Assembly: GCA_002382605.1 (NCBI GenBank)
Contig: DFYG01000107.1
Location: forward strand, 1 to 15,552
From: Synergistaceae bacterium UBA4088
GTDB taxonomy: Bacteria; Synergistota; Synergistia; Synergistales; Thermovirgaceae
Length of the DNA: 15,552 nt
Reading direction: 5' to 3'
The position numbers were made by a program, and so were the translations under genes. Shown piece by piece: positions 1 through 7,559 of this stretch (within the stretch, counting starts at the first letter, position 1; every line of letters begins with the position of its first letter). A model generated the notes under the pieces. That model was given only the letters and a program-made list of their open reading frames with translations. It did not search any database and was not told the DNA's origin.

Positions 1-848
1 TATCGGCCGGGGTTCTGCCCTTTGCTGACGCTTTCCCGGGAAGGACTTTCAACTTCGGAATCTCGGAGCGGGACATGGTGATGACAGCCGCGGGGCTCTC
101 CATGACGGGAAAGATGCCTTTTGCCTGTTCGCGTGCCGCTTTTCTGGCCACAAGAGGATTTGACCAGATAAGGACGTGCCTTGCCATCCCCCGCCTGGGG
201 GGAGTCATCGTGGGTACGCACTCCGGACTTGCCGCAGGTGAAGAAGGAGTTGCCCAACAGATGAACCAGGACATCGCCCTGATGCGAAGTCTGCCCAATA
301 TGGCTGTCATGGTTCCATCAGACGCTGATTCCGCCTTCAGGATGGTTTTCGCAGCCTCCGAAAATCCCGGCCCGGTCTACCTCCGCCTTGGCGGGGAGGA
401 AGTCCCCGACATCACGGAAGCAAAAGAGACCGAGATCAGGGCAGGCGGCGGCCGTCTTGTCAGGGAGGGCGATGGGGTTACCATATGTGCCTGTGGTATC
501 ATGGTCCACGAAGCGGTGAAAGCAGCCGTAATTCTTTCCCGGCAGGGTATCAGCGCCGAGGTTATAGACTGTTTCAGCCTCAAACCCCTTCCGTACCAGT
601 TGATCCTTGCATCCCTCAGAAGAACGGGGTGTTGTGTGGTCGCTGAGGAGCACAATTTTATCGGGGGTCTTTGCGAGGCGATCGCCGGACTCGCCGCAGG
701 CGAAAACCCGGTCCCCATGAGATTTGTCGCAATATCCGACCGAAACGGGCAGAGTGGCACTCCACAGGAGCTACGAGAGTACTACGGGTTGACGTTTCGT
801 GAGATCGTAGGGGCCGCCGCTCAGGCATGGTCGATGCGCAGGAGGTAG
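1..848 (+). CDS. Transketolase, C-terminal subunit (5'-truncated by the window edge)
   Basis: This is the pyrimidine-binding plus C-terminal half of transketolase, which moves two-carbon ketol units in the non-oxidative pentose phosphate pathway with thiamine diphosphate. The reading frame is open from base 3, so the gene begins upstream of the window. The first visible residues include NFGISERDMV, matching the transketolase motif around the catalytic Glu (usually FNVGIAEQNM). The end carries EEHNFIGGL and DRNGQSGTPQEL, typical of the C-terminal domain. About 281 residues are visible. Split transketolases have C-terminal subunits of roughly 310 residues, so I infer about 30-45 residues are missing and that a separate N-terminal subunit gene lies upstream. 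Deoxyxylulose-5-phosphate synthase shares the fold, but the motifs fit the transketolase subunit better. The stop codon overlaps the ribosome site of ftsE, which suggests co-transcription. Confidence 0.9.
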   Translation, partial: SAGVLPFADAFPGRTFNFGISERDMVMTAAGLSMTGKMPFACSRAAFLATRGFDQIRTCLAIPRLGGVIVGTHSGLAAGEEGVAQQMNQDIALMRSLPNMAVMVPSDADSAFRMVFAASENPGPVYLRLGGEEVPDITEAKETEIRAGGGRLVREGDGVTICACGIMVHEAVKAAVILSRQGISAEVIDCFSLKPLPYQLILASLRRTGCCVVAEEHNFIGGLCEAIAGLAAGENPVPMRFVAISDRNGQSGTPQELREYYGLTFREIVGAAAQAWSMRRR

Positions 849-851
849 GAG

Positions 852-1547
852 ATGGAGATACGGTTCGCGGGTGTCACAAAGCAGTTCCCTCCTGATATTG
901 TAGCTATCCAGGATATCTTCCTGACGATCTCGAAGGGAGAGTTCGTCTATCTTGTCGGGCCTACCGGTTCAGGCAAGACGACCATTCTGAGGACCGTGAC
1001 GCGTGAGTTGCTTCCAACCAAGGGGCAGGTCACGGTAGGTGATGTCAACATCCGCAAGATGTCCTCATACGATCTGGCATACCTCAGAAGGGACATAGGG
1101 GTGGTGTTCCAGGATTTCAGACTGCTTCCGAGCCTGACGGTCTATGAAAATATTGCTTTTGTACAGGAGGACATAGGTGTTCCGCCAGCCGACGTCAAGA
1201 AGAGGACCAACGACGTTCTGGACAGGCTTGGACTCTGGCGAAGACGTTTTCTCTACCCCGAACAGATATCCGGGGGTGAACAGCAGAGAGCCGCCATTGG
1301 AAGGGCAATCGCCAACTCTCCGTCCGTCCTTCTTGCCGACGAGCCGACCGGCAACCTTGACATCCACACCGCGGAGGAGATAATGCAGCTTCTGCTTTCC
1401 ATAAACGCGTCCGGGACAACGGTGGTTGTCGCTACACACAACCAGCATATCGTCGATGCATACAAGCAGAGGGTTGTTGAGCTCCGGAAGGGGCGCATCG
1501 TCCGGGACGAAAAGAAGGGCAGGTACGAGGTCGATGGCGACCTTTAG
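852..1547 (+). CDS. ftsE: Cell division ATP-binding protein FtsE
   Basis: FtsE is the cytoplasmic ABC ATPase that pairs with FtsX at the division site and passes ATP-driven conformational change to periplasmic peptidoglycan hydrolases. The 231-residue protein has the normal family length. Walker A is GPTGSGKTT at residues 36-44, the Q-loop Gln is at 87, the signature SGGEQQR is at 140-146, Walker B is VLLADEP at 159-165 and the switch His is at 196. All catalytic elements look intact. The ATG is preceded by AGGAGG at 840-845, within the last codons of the transketolase gene, and only three bases separate the genes. The next gene, ftsX, overlaps its 3' end. Other MacB/LolD-type ATPases look similar, but the ftsX neighbour settles the assignment. 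Confidence 0.96.
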   Translation: MEIRFAGVTKQFPPDIVAIQDIFLTISKGEFVYLVGPTGSGKTTILRTVTRELLPTKGQVTVGDVNIRKMSSYDLAYLRRDIGVVFQDFRLLPSLTVYENIAFVQEDIGVPPADVKKRTNDVLDRLGLWRRRFLYPEQISGGEQQRAAIGRAIANSPSVLLADEPTGNLDIHTAEEIMQLLLSINASGTTVVVATHNQHIVDAYKQRVVELRKGRIVRDEKKGRYEVDGDL

Positions 1548-2421
1548 ATATATTCTCAGGGATACCTGGAGGCTTCTTTCAAGACACTGGGGCTTGAGCC
1601 TTCTGACTCTTTTGACCTCTGTCGCTGTTTTCTTCCTTGTCGGTGTCAGTTTTCTTTTTGTGCTGAACACCAGATATCTTGTCGCGACAGTGGAGGGAGA
1701 TCTTGTTGTCCAGGCCTATGTAGTCAATTCTCCCGAGGCTCTCGAAACTGTCGCACGGAAGGCTTCAACATACGATTCCGTCTCATCCGTAAGGATCGTA
1801 ACCTCGGATGAGGCTCTCGAGCGTTTGAGAGCCAGGTTGGGGAAGCAGGCCGAGGCGGTCTCACTTCTCGATGAGAACCCGCTTCCCCCAAGTGTGGAGA
1901 TCCAGGTCAAGCGGGCTGTCTTTGCCTCAGTTATAGTCAGGGAACTCATATCCATGCCCGAGGTCGAGGATGTCGTTTACGCCGGCGCAGTTGTGGAGAG
2001 GCTCGAAAGGATTTCTTCATTTGTCGCTAGGCTCTCGCTTGTGATCCTGTTCATCTCAATGGCATCCGCTTCCCTTGTCCTTTTCAATACCATCAGGATA
2101 AGCGCTTACGGTAGAAAAGAAGAGATCAATACAATGCTCCTTGTCGGAGCGACCAGGAATTTCGTAATCTTTCCCTATGTGTTCCAGGGAGTGATACTGG
2201 GAACCTGTGGTGCGCTTATCTCCGCTGTTTTTCTGTGGTTTTCCTACGGATTCGCTATTGAAACACTCCAGCGCTCGCTTCCATTCCTGGATCTTCTTAC
2301 AGACCCCGGAGTTATTCTTCGCCTGGGAGCAGTGCTGGTTTCCGCGGGGGTAGCTGTCGGATGGATCTGCAGCTGGCTTGCTGCGTCCCGCTTTATAAGG
2401 CTGGCGTCCAGATCACACTAG
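1534..2421 (+). CDS. ftsX: Cell division protein FtsX (permease-like)
   Basis: FtsX is the membrane partner of FtsE. Its large extracytoplasmic domain binds the coiled coil of a murein hydrolase or hydrolase activator. The ATG at 1534 follows an AGGTACGAGG-like site and overlaps the ftsE end by 14 bases, giving 295 residues, close to the family norm. An earlier in-frame ATG at 1426 would place 36 non-hydrophobic residues over ftsE and was not used. The protein has one N-terminal membrane segment (about residues 22-45), an extracytoplasmic domain to about 190, and three more membrane segments (starting near SLVILFISMA, NFVIFPYVFQ and ILRLGAVLVS). This is the four-segment FtsX layout. The overlap with ftsE suggests translational coupling and 1:1 production. 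The gene for its likely periplasmic partner lies directly downstream. Confidence 0.94.
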   Translation: MATFRYILRDTWRLLSRHWGLSLLTLLTSVAVFFLVGVSFLFVLNTRYLVATVEGDLVVQAYVVNSPEALETVARKASTYDSVSSVRIVTSDEALERLRARLGKQAEAVSLLDENPLPPSVEIQVKRAVFASVIVRELISMPEVEDVVYAGAVVERLERISSFVARLSLVILFISMASASLVLFNTIRISAYGRKEEINTMLLVGATRNFVIFPYVFQGVILGTCGALISAVFLWFSYGFAIETLQRSLPFLDLLTDPGVILRLGAVLVSAGVAVGWICSWLAASRFIRLASRSH

Positions 2422-2440
2422 GGCGTGGAAGGTGAATGTA

Positions 2441-3631
2441 TTGAAGATAAAAGCCTGTCTTGCACTCCTTGTTCTTGTCATTGCAATTTCCGGATCCATT
2501 CCTGCTTCCGAGGCCGCTACGGAAAGCTCGGAGTTCGATGCCCGGATCAAAAACGAGGAAAGCCGTCTCGAAGCTATCGAAAAGCAGATAGCGTATCATC
2601 AGCGTCAGATCACAGCGGCCGGCAAGAAGGAACGCGGACTTCTTGATGATCTTTCCAGGATCAACCAGAACGCCACCCTGATCAGCCAGAAGATCTCCGT
2701 CCTGGATCTTCAGAGGGAGAAAACCGAGATCAGGATCAGGGAGATCAGATCCGAAATTGAAGTTACAGAGGCTTATCTCGCTCAAACCCGTAAATATCTC
2801 GCGAGCAGGTTCCGTGCGATCTACAAGTACGGAGGGGTCGCCGAATTCAACCTTCTGCTTTCGGCCGCGAGTATGCACGAGGCGATGAACAACGCTTTCC
2901 TGCTGGGCCGGATTGCACGGGAGGATGAACGAAGGATCCGTGAAATGTCCGAGAACAAAAAGAGGCTCGAGTCGGCCCAACGGAAGATCGAGGAGCAAAA
3001 GGCTCTTCTCGAGAGGCAGAAGGGCTCTCTTAATAATCAACGTACGTCTTTGAAGGATACAGAGGCGCAAAGGAAAAAATCACTGGATAACCTGACCCGG
3101 CAGAAACAGCTTCACCAGAAGGCCGCAAAGGAACTTGAGGATTCACAGAGGGAACTCCAGAACAAGGTCAAGCAACTTCTGGCGCAGAAGAGGAAGATCC
3201 AGGAGAAAAGGGCAGGAGTGACGACTCAGGTATTCCCTGCCGGCGGGAGACTTGCATGGCCTGTGAGGGGCGCTATTACCAGCAGTTTCGGTACCAGGGT
3301 CCATCCCGTCTTCAAAACAAAGATACTGCACACCGGGATCGACATAAAGGCTGGAGACGGCACTCCCGTAAAAGCGCCGGCAGCCGGGGAGGTTCTATTC
3401 GCGGGATGGCTCAGGGGTTATGGTCAGATAGTGATCCTTGACCACGGAAGTGATCTGACCACGGTGTATGCCCATCTCTCGCGGATCCGCGTGGATGAGG
3501 GGAAGGCCGTAAGGAACGGTGAGATAATAGGGAATGTAGGAAGCACCGGCCTTACATCCGGGCCTCATCTTCATTTCGAGGTGAGAATAAACGGCGATGC
3601 AAAAGATCCGTTAAAATACCTGGTCAGATAA
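2441..3631 (+). CDS. envC: EnvC/PcsB-type secreted coiled-coil murein hydrolase with intact M23 (LytM) domain
   Basis: This is a periplasmic peptidoglycan hydrolase or hydrolase activator expected to dock on FtsX. I start it at TTG 2441, which has GGAAGGTGA at 2427-2435 five bases upstream. An in-frame GTG at 2432 lies inside that site and is less likely. From the TTG it has 396 residues: a signal peptide (about 1-25, ending ASEA), a long charged coiled coil (about 30-260) and a C-terminal M23 domain (about 270-392). The LytM residues are all visible: His297 and Asp301 in HTGID, His345 in AHLS, and His376 and His378 in HLHFE. E. coli EnvC lacks the metal ligands and only activates amidases. 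This protein could cut peptide cross-links itself. It sits ten-odd bases after ftsX and directly before ctpA. Confidence 0.92.
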   Translation: MKIKACLALLVLVIAISGSIPASEAATESSEFDARIKNEESRLEAIEKQIAYHQRQITAAGKKERGLLDDLSRINQNATLISQKISVLDLQREKTEIRIREIRSEIEVTEAYLAQTRKYLASRFRAIYKYGGVAEFNLLLSAASMHEAMNNAFLLGRIAREDERRIREMSENKKRLESAQRKIEEQKALLERQKGSLNNQRTSLKDTEAQRKKSLDNLTRQKQLHQKAAKELEDSQRELQNKVKQLLAQKRKIQEKRAGVTTQVFPAGGRLAWPVRGAITSSFGTRVHPVFKTKILHTGIDIKAGDGTPVKAPAAGEVLFAGWLRGYGQIVILDHGSDLTTVYAHLSRIRVDEGKAVRNGEIIGNVGSTGLTSGPHLHFEVRINGDAKDPLKYLVR

Positions 3632-3658
3632 CGAGAAAATGAGGGGTGGCATTCAACA

Positions 3659-4834
3659 ATGATTCGGCGAATACGTGATGTTTTGTTCGGGGTAGTGATC
3701 GGGGCGATACTTGCCGGTGGTGCATTCTCGGCCATCGCCTTCACCGAGATGGACCTCTTCAAGGCTGCTCCCTTTGGTTTTCAGGACCTCTGGCTGATGA
3801 AGCAGGCTCGTGTCATCGTCGAGACCTACCACGTTGAAGGGACAAAGGATGCAGATGATAAAAAACTGCTCTACGGAGCCATTCGCGGTATGGTGGCCGC
3901 ACTTGACGACCCCTACACCCGCTTTGTAGACCCTGAGGAACTGGGGGAGGAAGAGATCGAGATGCAGGGGGAGTACGGAGGCCTCGGCATCTACATCGGC
4001 CAGAGAGACGGAAAAACGCTCGTGATCAGCCCGATAGAGGACACCCCGGCTGACAGGGTCGGGTTGAAGCCAAAAGACCAGATCGTCAAGATCGGCGACG
4101 ACGTGATCCTGGGTTGGACACAAAATGAGGTCGTGAACACACTCAGGGGCGAACCAGGGACAGGAGTAACGATATGGATCCGCAGGGAGGAGGTCGACGA
4201 TCTTCTCAAGTTTGAGATAGTACGGGAGAATATAAGGATCCATACCGTCAAATCGGAGATGCTCCATGACAAAATAGGCCTCCTGAGGATCGTGCAGTTC
4301 AACCTGCGGACCGTCACGGAATTCCGGAAGGCAGTTTACGACCTTGTCGACGAGGGGACCGAAGGCCTGGTTCTCGACCTTAGGAACAACCCCGGAGGGC
4401 TTCTCAGCAGTTGTGTCGATATTGCGGACATGTTCATCGACAGCGGTGTGATCGTAAGCACCAGGGGCCGCTTTGAACGGGCCAATGAGACTCTTTACGC
4501 GCATCCTGGAAACATAACGAAGCTCCCGATGGTGGTTCTGATCAACGAGGGAAGCGCGAGCGCGTCGGAGATACTGGCTGGAGCGCTCAAGGATCACGGC
4601 AGGGCCAGGATAGTAGGCAAGCAGAGTTTTGGCAAGGGATCGGTTCAGACCCTGTTCAACCTCTCCGACGACTCCGGAGTTTTCGTGACCATCGCCAAAT
4701 ACTTTACTCCATCTGGAACGGTGATAGACAAGGTTGGACTGGCCCCCGACATAATAGTGGAAGGAGAGCCGGAAAAAGAGAGGGAAAAAGACGCCCAGCT
4801 CAAGAGGGCTATCTCTGAACTTCTCGACCGCTGA
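3659..4834 (+). CDS. ctpA: Carboxy-terminal processing protease, S41 family (CtpA/Prc)
   Basis: This is a membrane-anchored periplasmic serine protease that recognises and degrades substrates from their C-termini. The 391-residue protein has an N-terminal membrane anchor or signal (about 8-28), a helical region with the family motif DDPYTRFVDP (83-92), a PDZ domain (about 105-185) and the S41 protease core (about 190-365). The Ser-Lys-Gln catalytic set can be placed by analogy with B. subtilis CtpB: Ser301 in GSASASE, Lys326 in FGKGSVQ and Gln330. The ATG at 3659 has GAGGGGTGG at 3641-3649 as its ribosome site, 27 bases after the EnvC stop. CtpA proteases in other Gram-negatives are known to degrade M23 cross-link hydrolases, so the adjacent EnvC protein is a reasonable candidate substrate. 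That link is inference. Confidence 0.95.
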   Translation: MIRRIRDVLFGVVIGAILAGGAFSAIAFTEMDLFKAAPFGFQDLWLMKQARVIVETYHVEGTKDADDKKLLYGAIRGMVAALDDPYTRFVDPEELGEEEIEMQGEYGGLGIYIGQRDGKTLVISPIEDTPADRVGLKPKDQIVKIGDDVILGWTQNEVVNTLRGEPGTGVTIWIRREEVDDLLKFEIVRENIRIHTVKSEMLHDKIGLLRIVQFNLRTVTEFRKAVYDLVDEGTEGLVLDLRNNPGGLLSSCVDIADMFIDSGVIVSTRGRFERANETLYAHPGNITKLPMVVLINEGSASASEILAGALKDHGRARIVGKQSFGKGSVQTLFNLSDDSGVFVTIAKYFTPSGTVIDKVGLAPDIIVEGEPEKEREKDAQLKRAISELLDR

Positions 4835-4850
4835 TCGGGAGGCTGCTTTG

Positions 4851-5630
4851 GTGATACGAATGGGGGCTCCGCTGCGCAAAATAATGCTCCTGTTTGTTCT
4901 GGTCGCTTTTGTCCTTCCGATGGCTTCATCCGCCTGGGGAGATGAACGGCGTCCCCTGATCGCGGTTGTAGTGGATGATTTTGGTTATTCGATCGAAGAG
5001 GCGGAAAAAATATCGAAGTTGTCCATCCCTCTGACGTGGGCGATCATCCCCTATCAGAAGCACAGCCGTGATACGGCGGAAATGTGCAGGAAAAAGGGGG
5101 TGCCGTTCATCCTTCATTTGCCCATGGAGGCAATAGTTGAAGGAAATTCCCGCCAGTCCCTGGTTCGGGTGGGGATGTCGGATGAATCCATTCGTTTGGC
5201 TGTAAGAAACGCATTATGGTCCTTACCCGGTGTCGCTGGATTGAACAATCACCGTGGGTCAAGAGCCACCGGGAACCGTTCCGTGATGGAGTCGGTTCTC
5301 CGGGAGGTTGCCGCGGAAGGACTTTTTTTCGTCGATAGCAGAACTTCCGGAGGTTCCGTGGCCTACCTGATGGCTGTTGAGATGGGAGTTCCGGCAACAA
5401 TGAACCGGATTTTTCTTGACCACGAGGCAAGAGAGGATTTCATGTGGAGCCAGTTCGAGAAGGCTCGAGCAATTGCCCTGAAGCGCGGAGGAGCGGTCGT
5501 GATATGCCACGTGAGGGCCGAAACGATCAGATTTCTATCCGGACTATACGAAAAGGCTTCCGGGGATGTAGAATTTGTGACCGTGCCGGAGTATCTTGAA
5601 CAAAAAAGTATCGGCGGCTGGGAGGAATGA
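4851..5630 (+). CDS. Divergent polysaccharide deacetylase family protein (YibQ/DUF610)
   Basis: This is an exported protein of the NodB-like deacetylase fold whose family is common next to envC (as yibQ in E. coli). Its substrate is not established. I start at GTG 4851, eight bases after GGGAGG at 4837-4842. A TTG at 4848 and an ATG at 4860 are in-frame alternatives. From GTG it has 259 residues, with a signal peptide to about residue 30. Family motifs follow: VVVDDFGYS with Asp42 and Asp43, HLPME with His89, NNHRGS at 132-137, VDSRTS at 161-166, NRIFLD at 185-190 and a late His220 in ICHVR. These are the positions that correspond to metal-binding and catalytic residues in active polysaccharide deacetylases, so activity is possible. 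It follows ctpA by 16 bases and precedes purA by 4. Confidence 0.88.
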   Translation: MIRMGAPLRKIMLLFVLVAFVLPMASSAWGDERRPLIAVVVDDFGYSIEEAEKISKLSIPLTWAIIPYQKHSRDTAEMCRKKGVPFILHLPMEAIVEGNSRQSLVRVGMSDESIRLAVRNALWSLPGVAGLNNHRGSRATGNRSVMESVLREVAAEGLFFVDSRTSGGSVAYLMAVEMGVPATMNRIFLDHEAREDFMWSQFEKARAIALKRGGAVVICHVRAETIRFLSGLYEKASGDVEFVTVPEYLEQKSIGGWEE

Positions 5631-5634
5631 CCGC

Positions 5635-6921
5635 ATGAAGGGTCGGGCAGAAGCAATTATTGGAGCCCAGTGGGGTGACGAGGGCAAGGGGAGAGTGGTC
5701 GACGCACTGGCTTCCCGCGTAGATGTCGTGGTCAGATACCAGGGGGGCGCCAACGCGGGACATACTGTCATAGTAGACGGCCAGAAGTACATTTTCCATC
5801 TCCTCCCGTCCGGAATGCTGTATCCCGGAAAGACTTGCGTAATAGGGAACGGAGTGGTTGTCGACCCCCGGCAGCTTCTCGACGAACTAAAGGAACTCCA
5901 GGACAGGGGCAGAGATCGCGCGCGCCTGGTGATCAGCGGTGCGGCGCATGTTGTCATGCCCTATCACAAAATCCTGGACGGGATGGAAGAGCGCCTCAGG
6001 GGAAGAGGCAGAAAGATCGGGACCACGCAGCGTGGCATAGGACCCTGTTACATGGACAAGATCGACCGCTGCGGGATCCGGGTGGAGGATCTTCTTTGCG
6101 AGGATCTGTTGAGGGAAAAGCTTTCCTTCAACCTTGAAGTCAAGAACATGCATCTTACAAGGATCTACGGCGAGGCGCCTCTTGCCTTCGGTGATGTTTT
6201 CGATCAGGCCCGGACCTGGGGAGAACAACTTGCCCCGTACGTGGGTGATGGATCTCTGACGATTTCAACCGCCATCGAATCCGGGAGCAATGTTCTCCTT
6301 GAGGGAGCACAGGGGACCCTTCTGGACCTTGATCACGGGACTTACCCTTATGTAACAAGTTCAAGCCCGGTGGCGGGAGGAGGCTGTGTCGGCGCCGGCC
6401 TGGGGCCATCCCTTATCAGCAGGGTCACAGGAGTGGTCAAGTCCTACTGCACCCGTGTCGGTGAGGGACCGTTCCCCACTGAGGATACAGGCGAATACGG
6501 AGAAACACTCCGCGCCAGGGGAGCCGAGTTCGGGGCCACTACAGGAAGGCCGAGAAGATGCGGCTGGCTGGACCTCGTAGCCCTGAAATATGCCGTCAGG
6601 GTGAACGGAATGCATGCCATGGCATTGACGAAACTTGATGTGCTTTCGGGGTTCGACAAGATCCCGGTCTGCGTTGCCTATTCATGTGATGGGAAGGAGA
6701 CAGAGCACTTCAACGGAAATCTGGCCTTCCTGGAATCGGTTCAGCCGGTCTGTAAAAACCTCGACGGCTGGAAAAAGGATCTTGGGAAGTGCCGCAGTTT
6801 CGAAGATCTTCCGGCGGCGGCACAGGATTATGTCCGCTTCATAGAAAATGAGACGGGGGTCCCAGTGGTCCTTATCGGAGTGGGCCCCGGCAGGGAGCAG
6901 TCAATAATAATCGGGTTGTAG
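5635..6921 (+). CDS. purA: Adenylosuccinate synthetase
   Basis: PurA makes adenylosuccinate from IMP and aspartate using GTP, the first committed step to AMP, in the cytoplasm. The 428-residue length is typical. The N-terminal GTP-binding signature GAQWGDEGKG spans residues 10-19 and includes the catalytic Asp15, and the catalytic His43 lies in NAGHTV. Later family motifs include TTQRGIGP and TYPYVTSSSP. The ATG at 5635 follows GGAGG at 5621-5625, a site embedded in the end of the yibQ-like gene. A longer upstream reading starting with NKKVSAAG was rejected because it would overlap that gene and has no ribosome site. A housekeeping enzyme at the end of an envelope operon suggests growth-linked, constitutive expression. 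A strong hairpin lies just downstream. Confidence 0.98.
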   Translation: MKGRAEAIIGAQWGDEGKGRVVDALASRVDVVVRYQGGANAGHTVIVDGQKYIFHLLPSGMLYPGKTCVIGNGVVVDPRQLLDELKELQDRGRDRARLVISGAAHVVMPYHKILDGMEERLRGRGRKIGTTQRGIGPCYMDKIDRCGIRVEDLLCEDLLREKLSFNLEVKNMHLTRIYGEAPLAFGDVFDQARTWGEQLAPYVGDGSLTISTAIESGSNVLLEGAQGTLLDLDHGTYPYVTSSSPVAGGGCVGAGLGPSLISRVTGVVKSYCTRVGEGPFPTEDTGEYGETLRARGAEFGATTGRPRRCGWLDLVALKYAVRVNGMHAMALTKLDVLSGFDKIPVCVAYSCDGKETEHFNGNLAFLESVQPVCKNLDGWKKDLGKCRSFEDLPAAAQDYVRFIENETGVPVVLIGVGPGREQSIIIGL

Positions 6922-6950
6922 CATCCGGCTATCTTTCGGTTGGGACTTTC

Positions 6951-6996
6951 AATAAAATGAGGGGAACTGCCCTGGGGCAGTTCCCCTCATTTTATT
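6951..6996. terminator. Bidirectional intrinsic terminator between purA and tRNA-Val
   Basis: This is a perfect inverted repeat with 22-base arms (6951-6972 and 6975-6996) around a minimal TG centre. The core is AGGGGAACTGCC pairing with GGCAGTTCCCCT, flanked by A-rich and T-rich outer arms (AATAAAAT and ATTTTATT). Read in either direction, the GC-rich stem is followed by a U-rich stretch. It lies 29 bases after the purA stop and 12 bases beyond the 3' end of the oppositely oriented tRNA gene, so it probably ends both transcripts. Confidence 0.9.
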
Positions 6997-7008
6997 GTCG
7001 AGAAGAAG

Positions 7009-7083
7009 TGGTGGGCGACACAGGGTTCGAACCTGTGACCTCTTCCGTGTGAGGGAAGCGCTCTTCCGCTGAGCTAGTCGCCC
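7009..7083 (-). tRNA. tRNA-Val (anticodon CAC)
   Basis: The reverse strand folds as a complete 75-base tRNA. The acceptor stem GGGCGAC (7083-7077) pairs with GTCGCCC, followed by discriminator A and an encoded CCA ending at 7009. The D-arm contains TAGCTCAGCGGAAGAGC. The anticodon stem CTTCC/GGAAG closes the loop CTCACAC, giving anticodon CAC for valine GUG codons. The T-arm has ACAGG-TTCGAAC-CCTGT. No intron or extra arm is present. A promoter-like sequence lies immediately upstream and the shared hairpin downstream. Confidence 0.97.
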
Positions 7084-7098
7084 GAAATCACAAGGGAC

Positions 7099-7128
7099 AT
7101 TATATCCGCAGCAGGAGCTTATTTACAA
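7099..7128 (-). promoter_or_regulatory. Promoter of tRNA-Val
   Basis: On the minus strand, TTGTAA (7128-7123) is followed 18 bases later by a perfect TATAAT (7104-7099). The predicted start is near 7092, about nine bases before the mature tRNA 5' end. The sequence ends ten bases short of the left end of the insertion-sequence remnant, so the insertion left the promoter intact. Confidence 0.7.
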
Positions 7129-7137
7129 GGGCTCGAA

Positions 7138-7166
7138 TTGCCTCATCTAAAATTTAGCCGAAACGG
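7138..7166 (+). repeat. Outer left terminal repeat of the insertion-sequence remnant
   Basis: This is the first of two direct copies with 34-base spacing (7138-7166 and 7172-7201). Both start TTGCCTCA and end TAGCCGAAAnGG. The terminal TTGCCTCA and the following GATTCGTTGCC block recur inverted at 7560-7599. Confidence 0.7.
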
Positions 7167-7171
7167 ATTCG

Positions 7172-7201
7172 TTGCCTCACCTGAAAAACTAGCCGAAAAG
7201 G
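7172..7201 (+). repeat. Inner left subterminal repeat of the insertion-sequence remnant
   Basis: This is the second direct copy of the end repeat, starting TTGCCTCA and ending CTAGCCGAAAAGG. It abuts the surviving transposase coding sequence, which marks where the internal deletion joined the left end to the 3' part of the gene. Confidence 0.65.
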
Positions 7202-7557
7202 TTAGCATCTTCCCGAAGGAATTGAAGATCCTGAACGATCTTTATGATGTCTACAGGCTTTACGTCAACTTCTTTCTGCCATCCGCCAAGCTGATCTACA
7301 AGGTGGGAACCGGGGCAAAGGTCAGGAAGCATTACGACACACCTCAGACACCTTATCAGAGCCTGATGGCCTCGGAATCCGTGCCGGAAGAGGTAAAATA
7401 TTCTCTGCAGGAACAGTTCAACAATCTGAATCCTGCTGCTCTGAAAAAAGAGATCGACAGGCTTAATGGCAGACCCAGACGGGCAAACTCGAACAAGACA
7501 AAATTACGCTCCGACAATGATGACTGCTCTATAGGTGTCGCCTGGATTTATTCTTGA
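7202..7557 (+). pseudogene. C-terminal fragment of an integrase-type (DDE) transposase
   Basis: The open frame reads ILNDLYDVYRLYVNFFLPS, then KVGTGAKVRKHYDTPQTPYQ, then SVPEEVKYSLQEQFNNLNP and KKEIDRLNG. I recognise this as the C-terminal tail of a transposase family with an integrase catalytic core, in which this region follows the DDE domain in proteins of about 400 residues. That identification is from memory. About 118 codons remain, with no N-terminal DNA-binding domain and no DDE residues. Upstream codons in the same frame simply translate the terminal repeats, and there is no ribosome site. After about residue 105 of the fragment the sequence no longer resembles the family. It is a dead gene inside the repeat-bounded remnant. 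Confidence 0.68.
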
Positions 7558-7559
7558 GG

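Noticed and set aside
1426..1533. An upstream in-frame ATG that would extend FtsX by 36 residues
   Set aside because: It lies wholly within ftsE, has no ribosome site, and the added residues are unlike FtsX. ATG 1534 has a good site and gives the normal length.
3653..4879. A 408-codon open frame on the minus strand across ctpA
   Set aside because: It is antisense to a fully motif-supported protease in high-GC sequence. The translation shows no recognisable domain and has no ribosome site.
5596..5634. An extended purA start 13 codons upstream
   Set aside because: It overlaps the preceding gene and lacks a ribosome site. ATG 5635 places the GAQWGDEGKG motif at the usual distance from the N-terminus, with Asp15 and His43.
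7138..7201. A CRISPR-like repeat pair
   Set aside because: There are only two direct copies, with almost no spacer, and inverted copies lie 400 bases away. This is an insertion-sequence end structure.
7138..7557. A complete 139-residue protein starting at TTG 7138
   Set aside because: Its first residues are a translation of the terminal repeats of the insertion remnant and the remainder is a transposase tail, so it is treated as a pseudogene.
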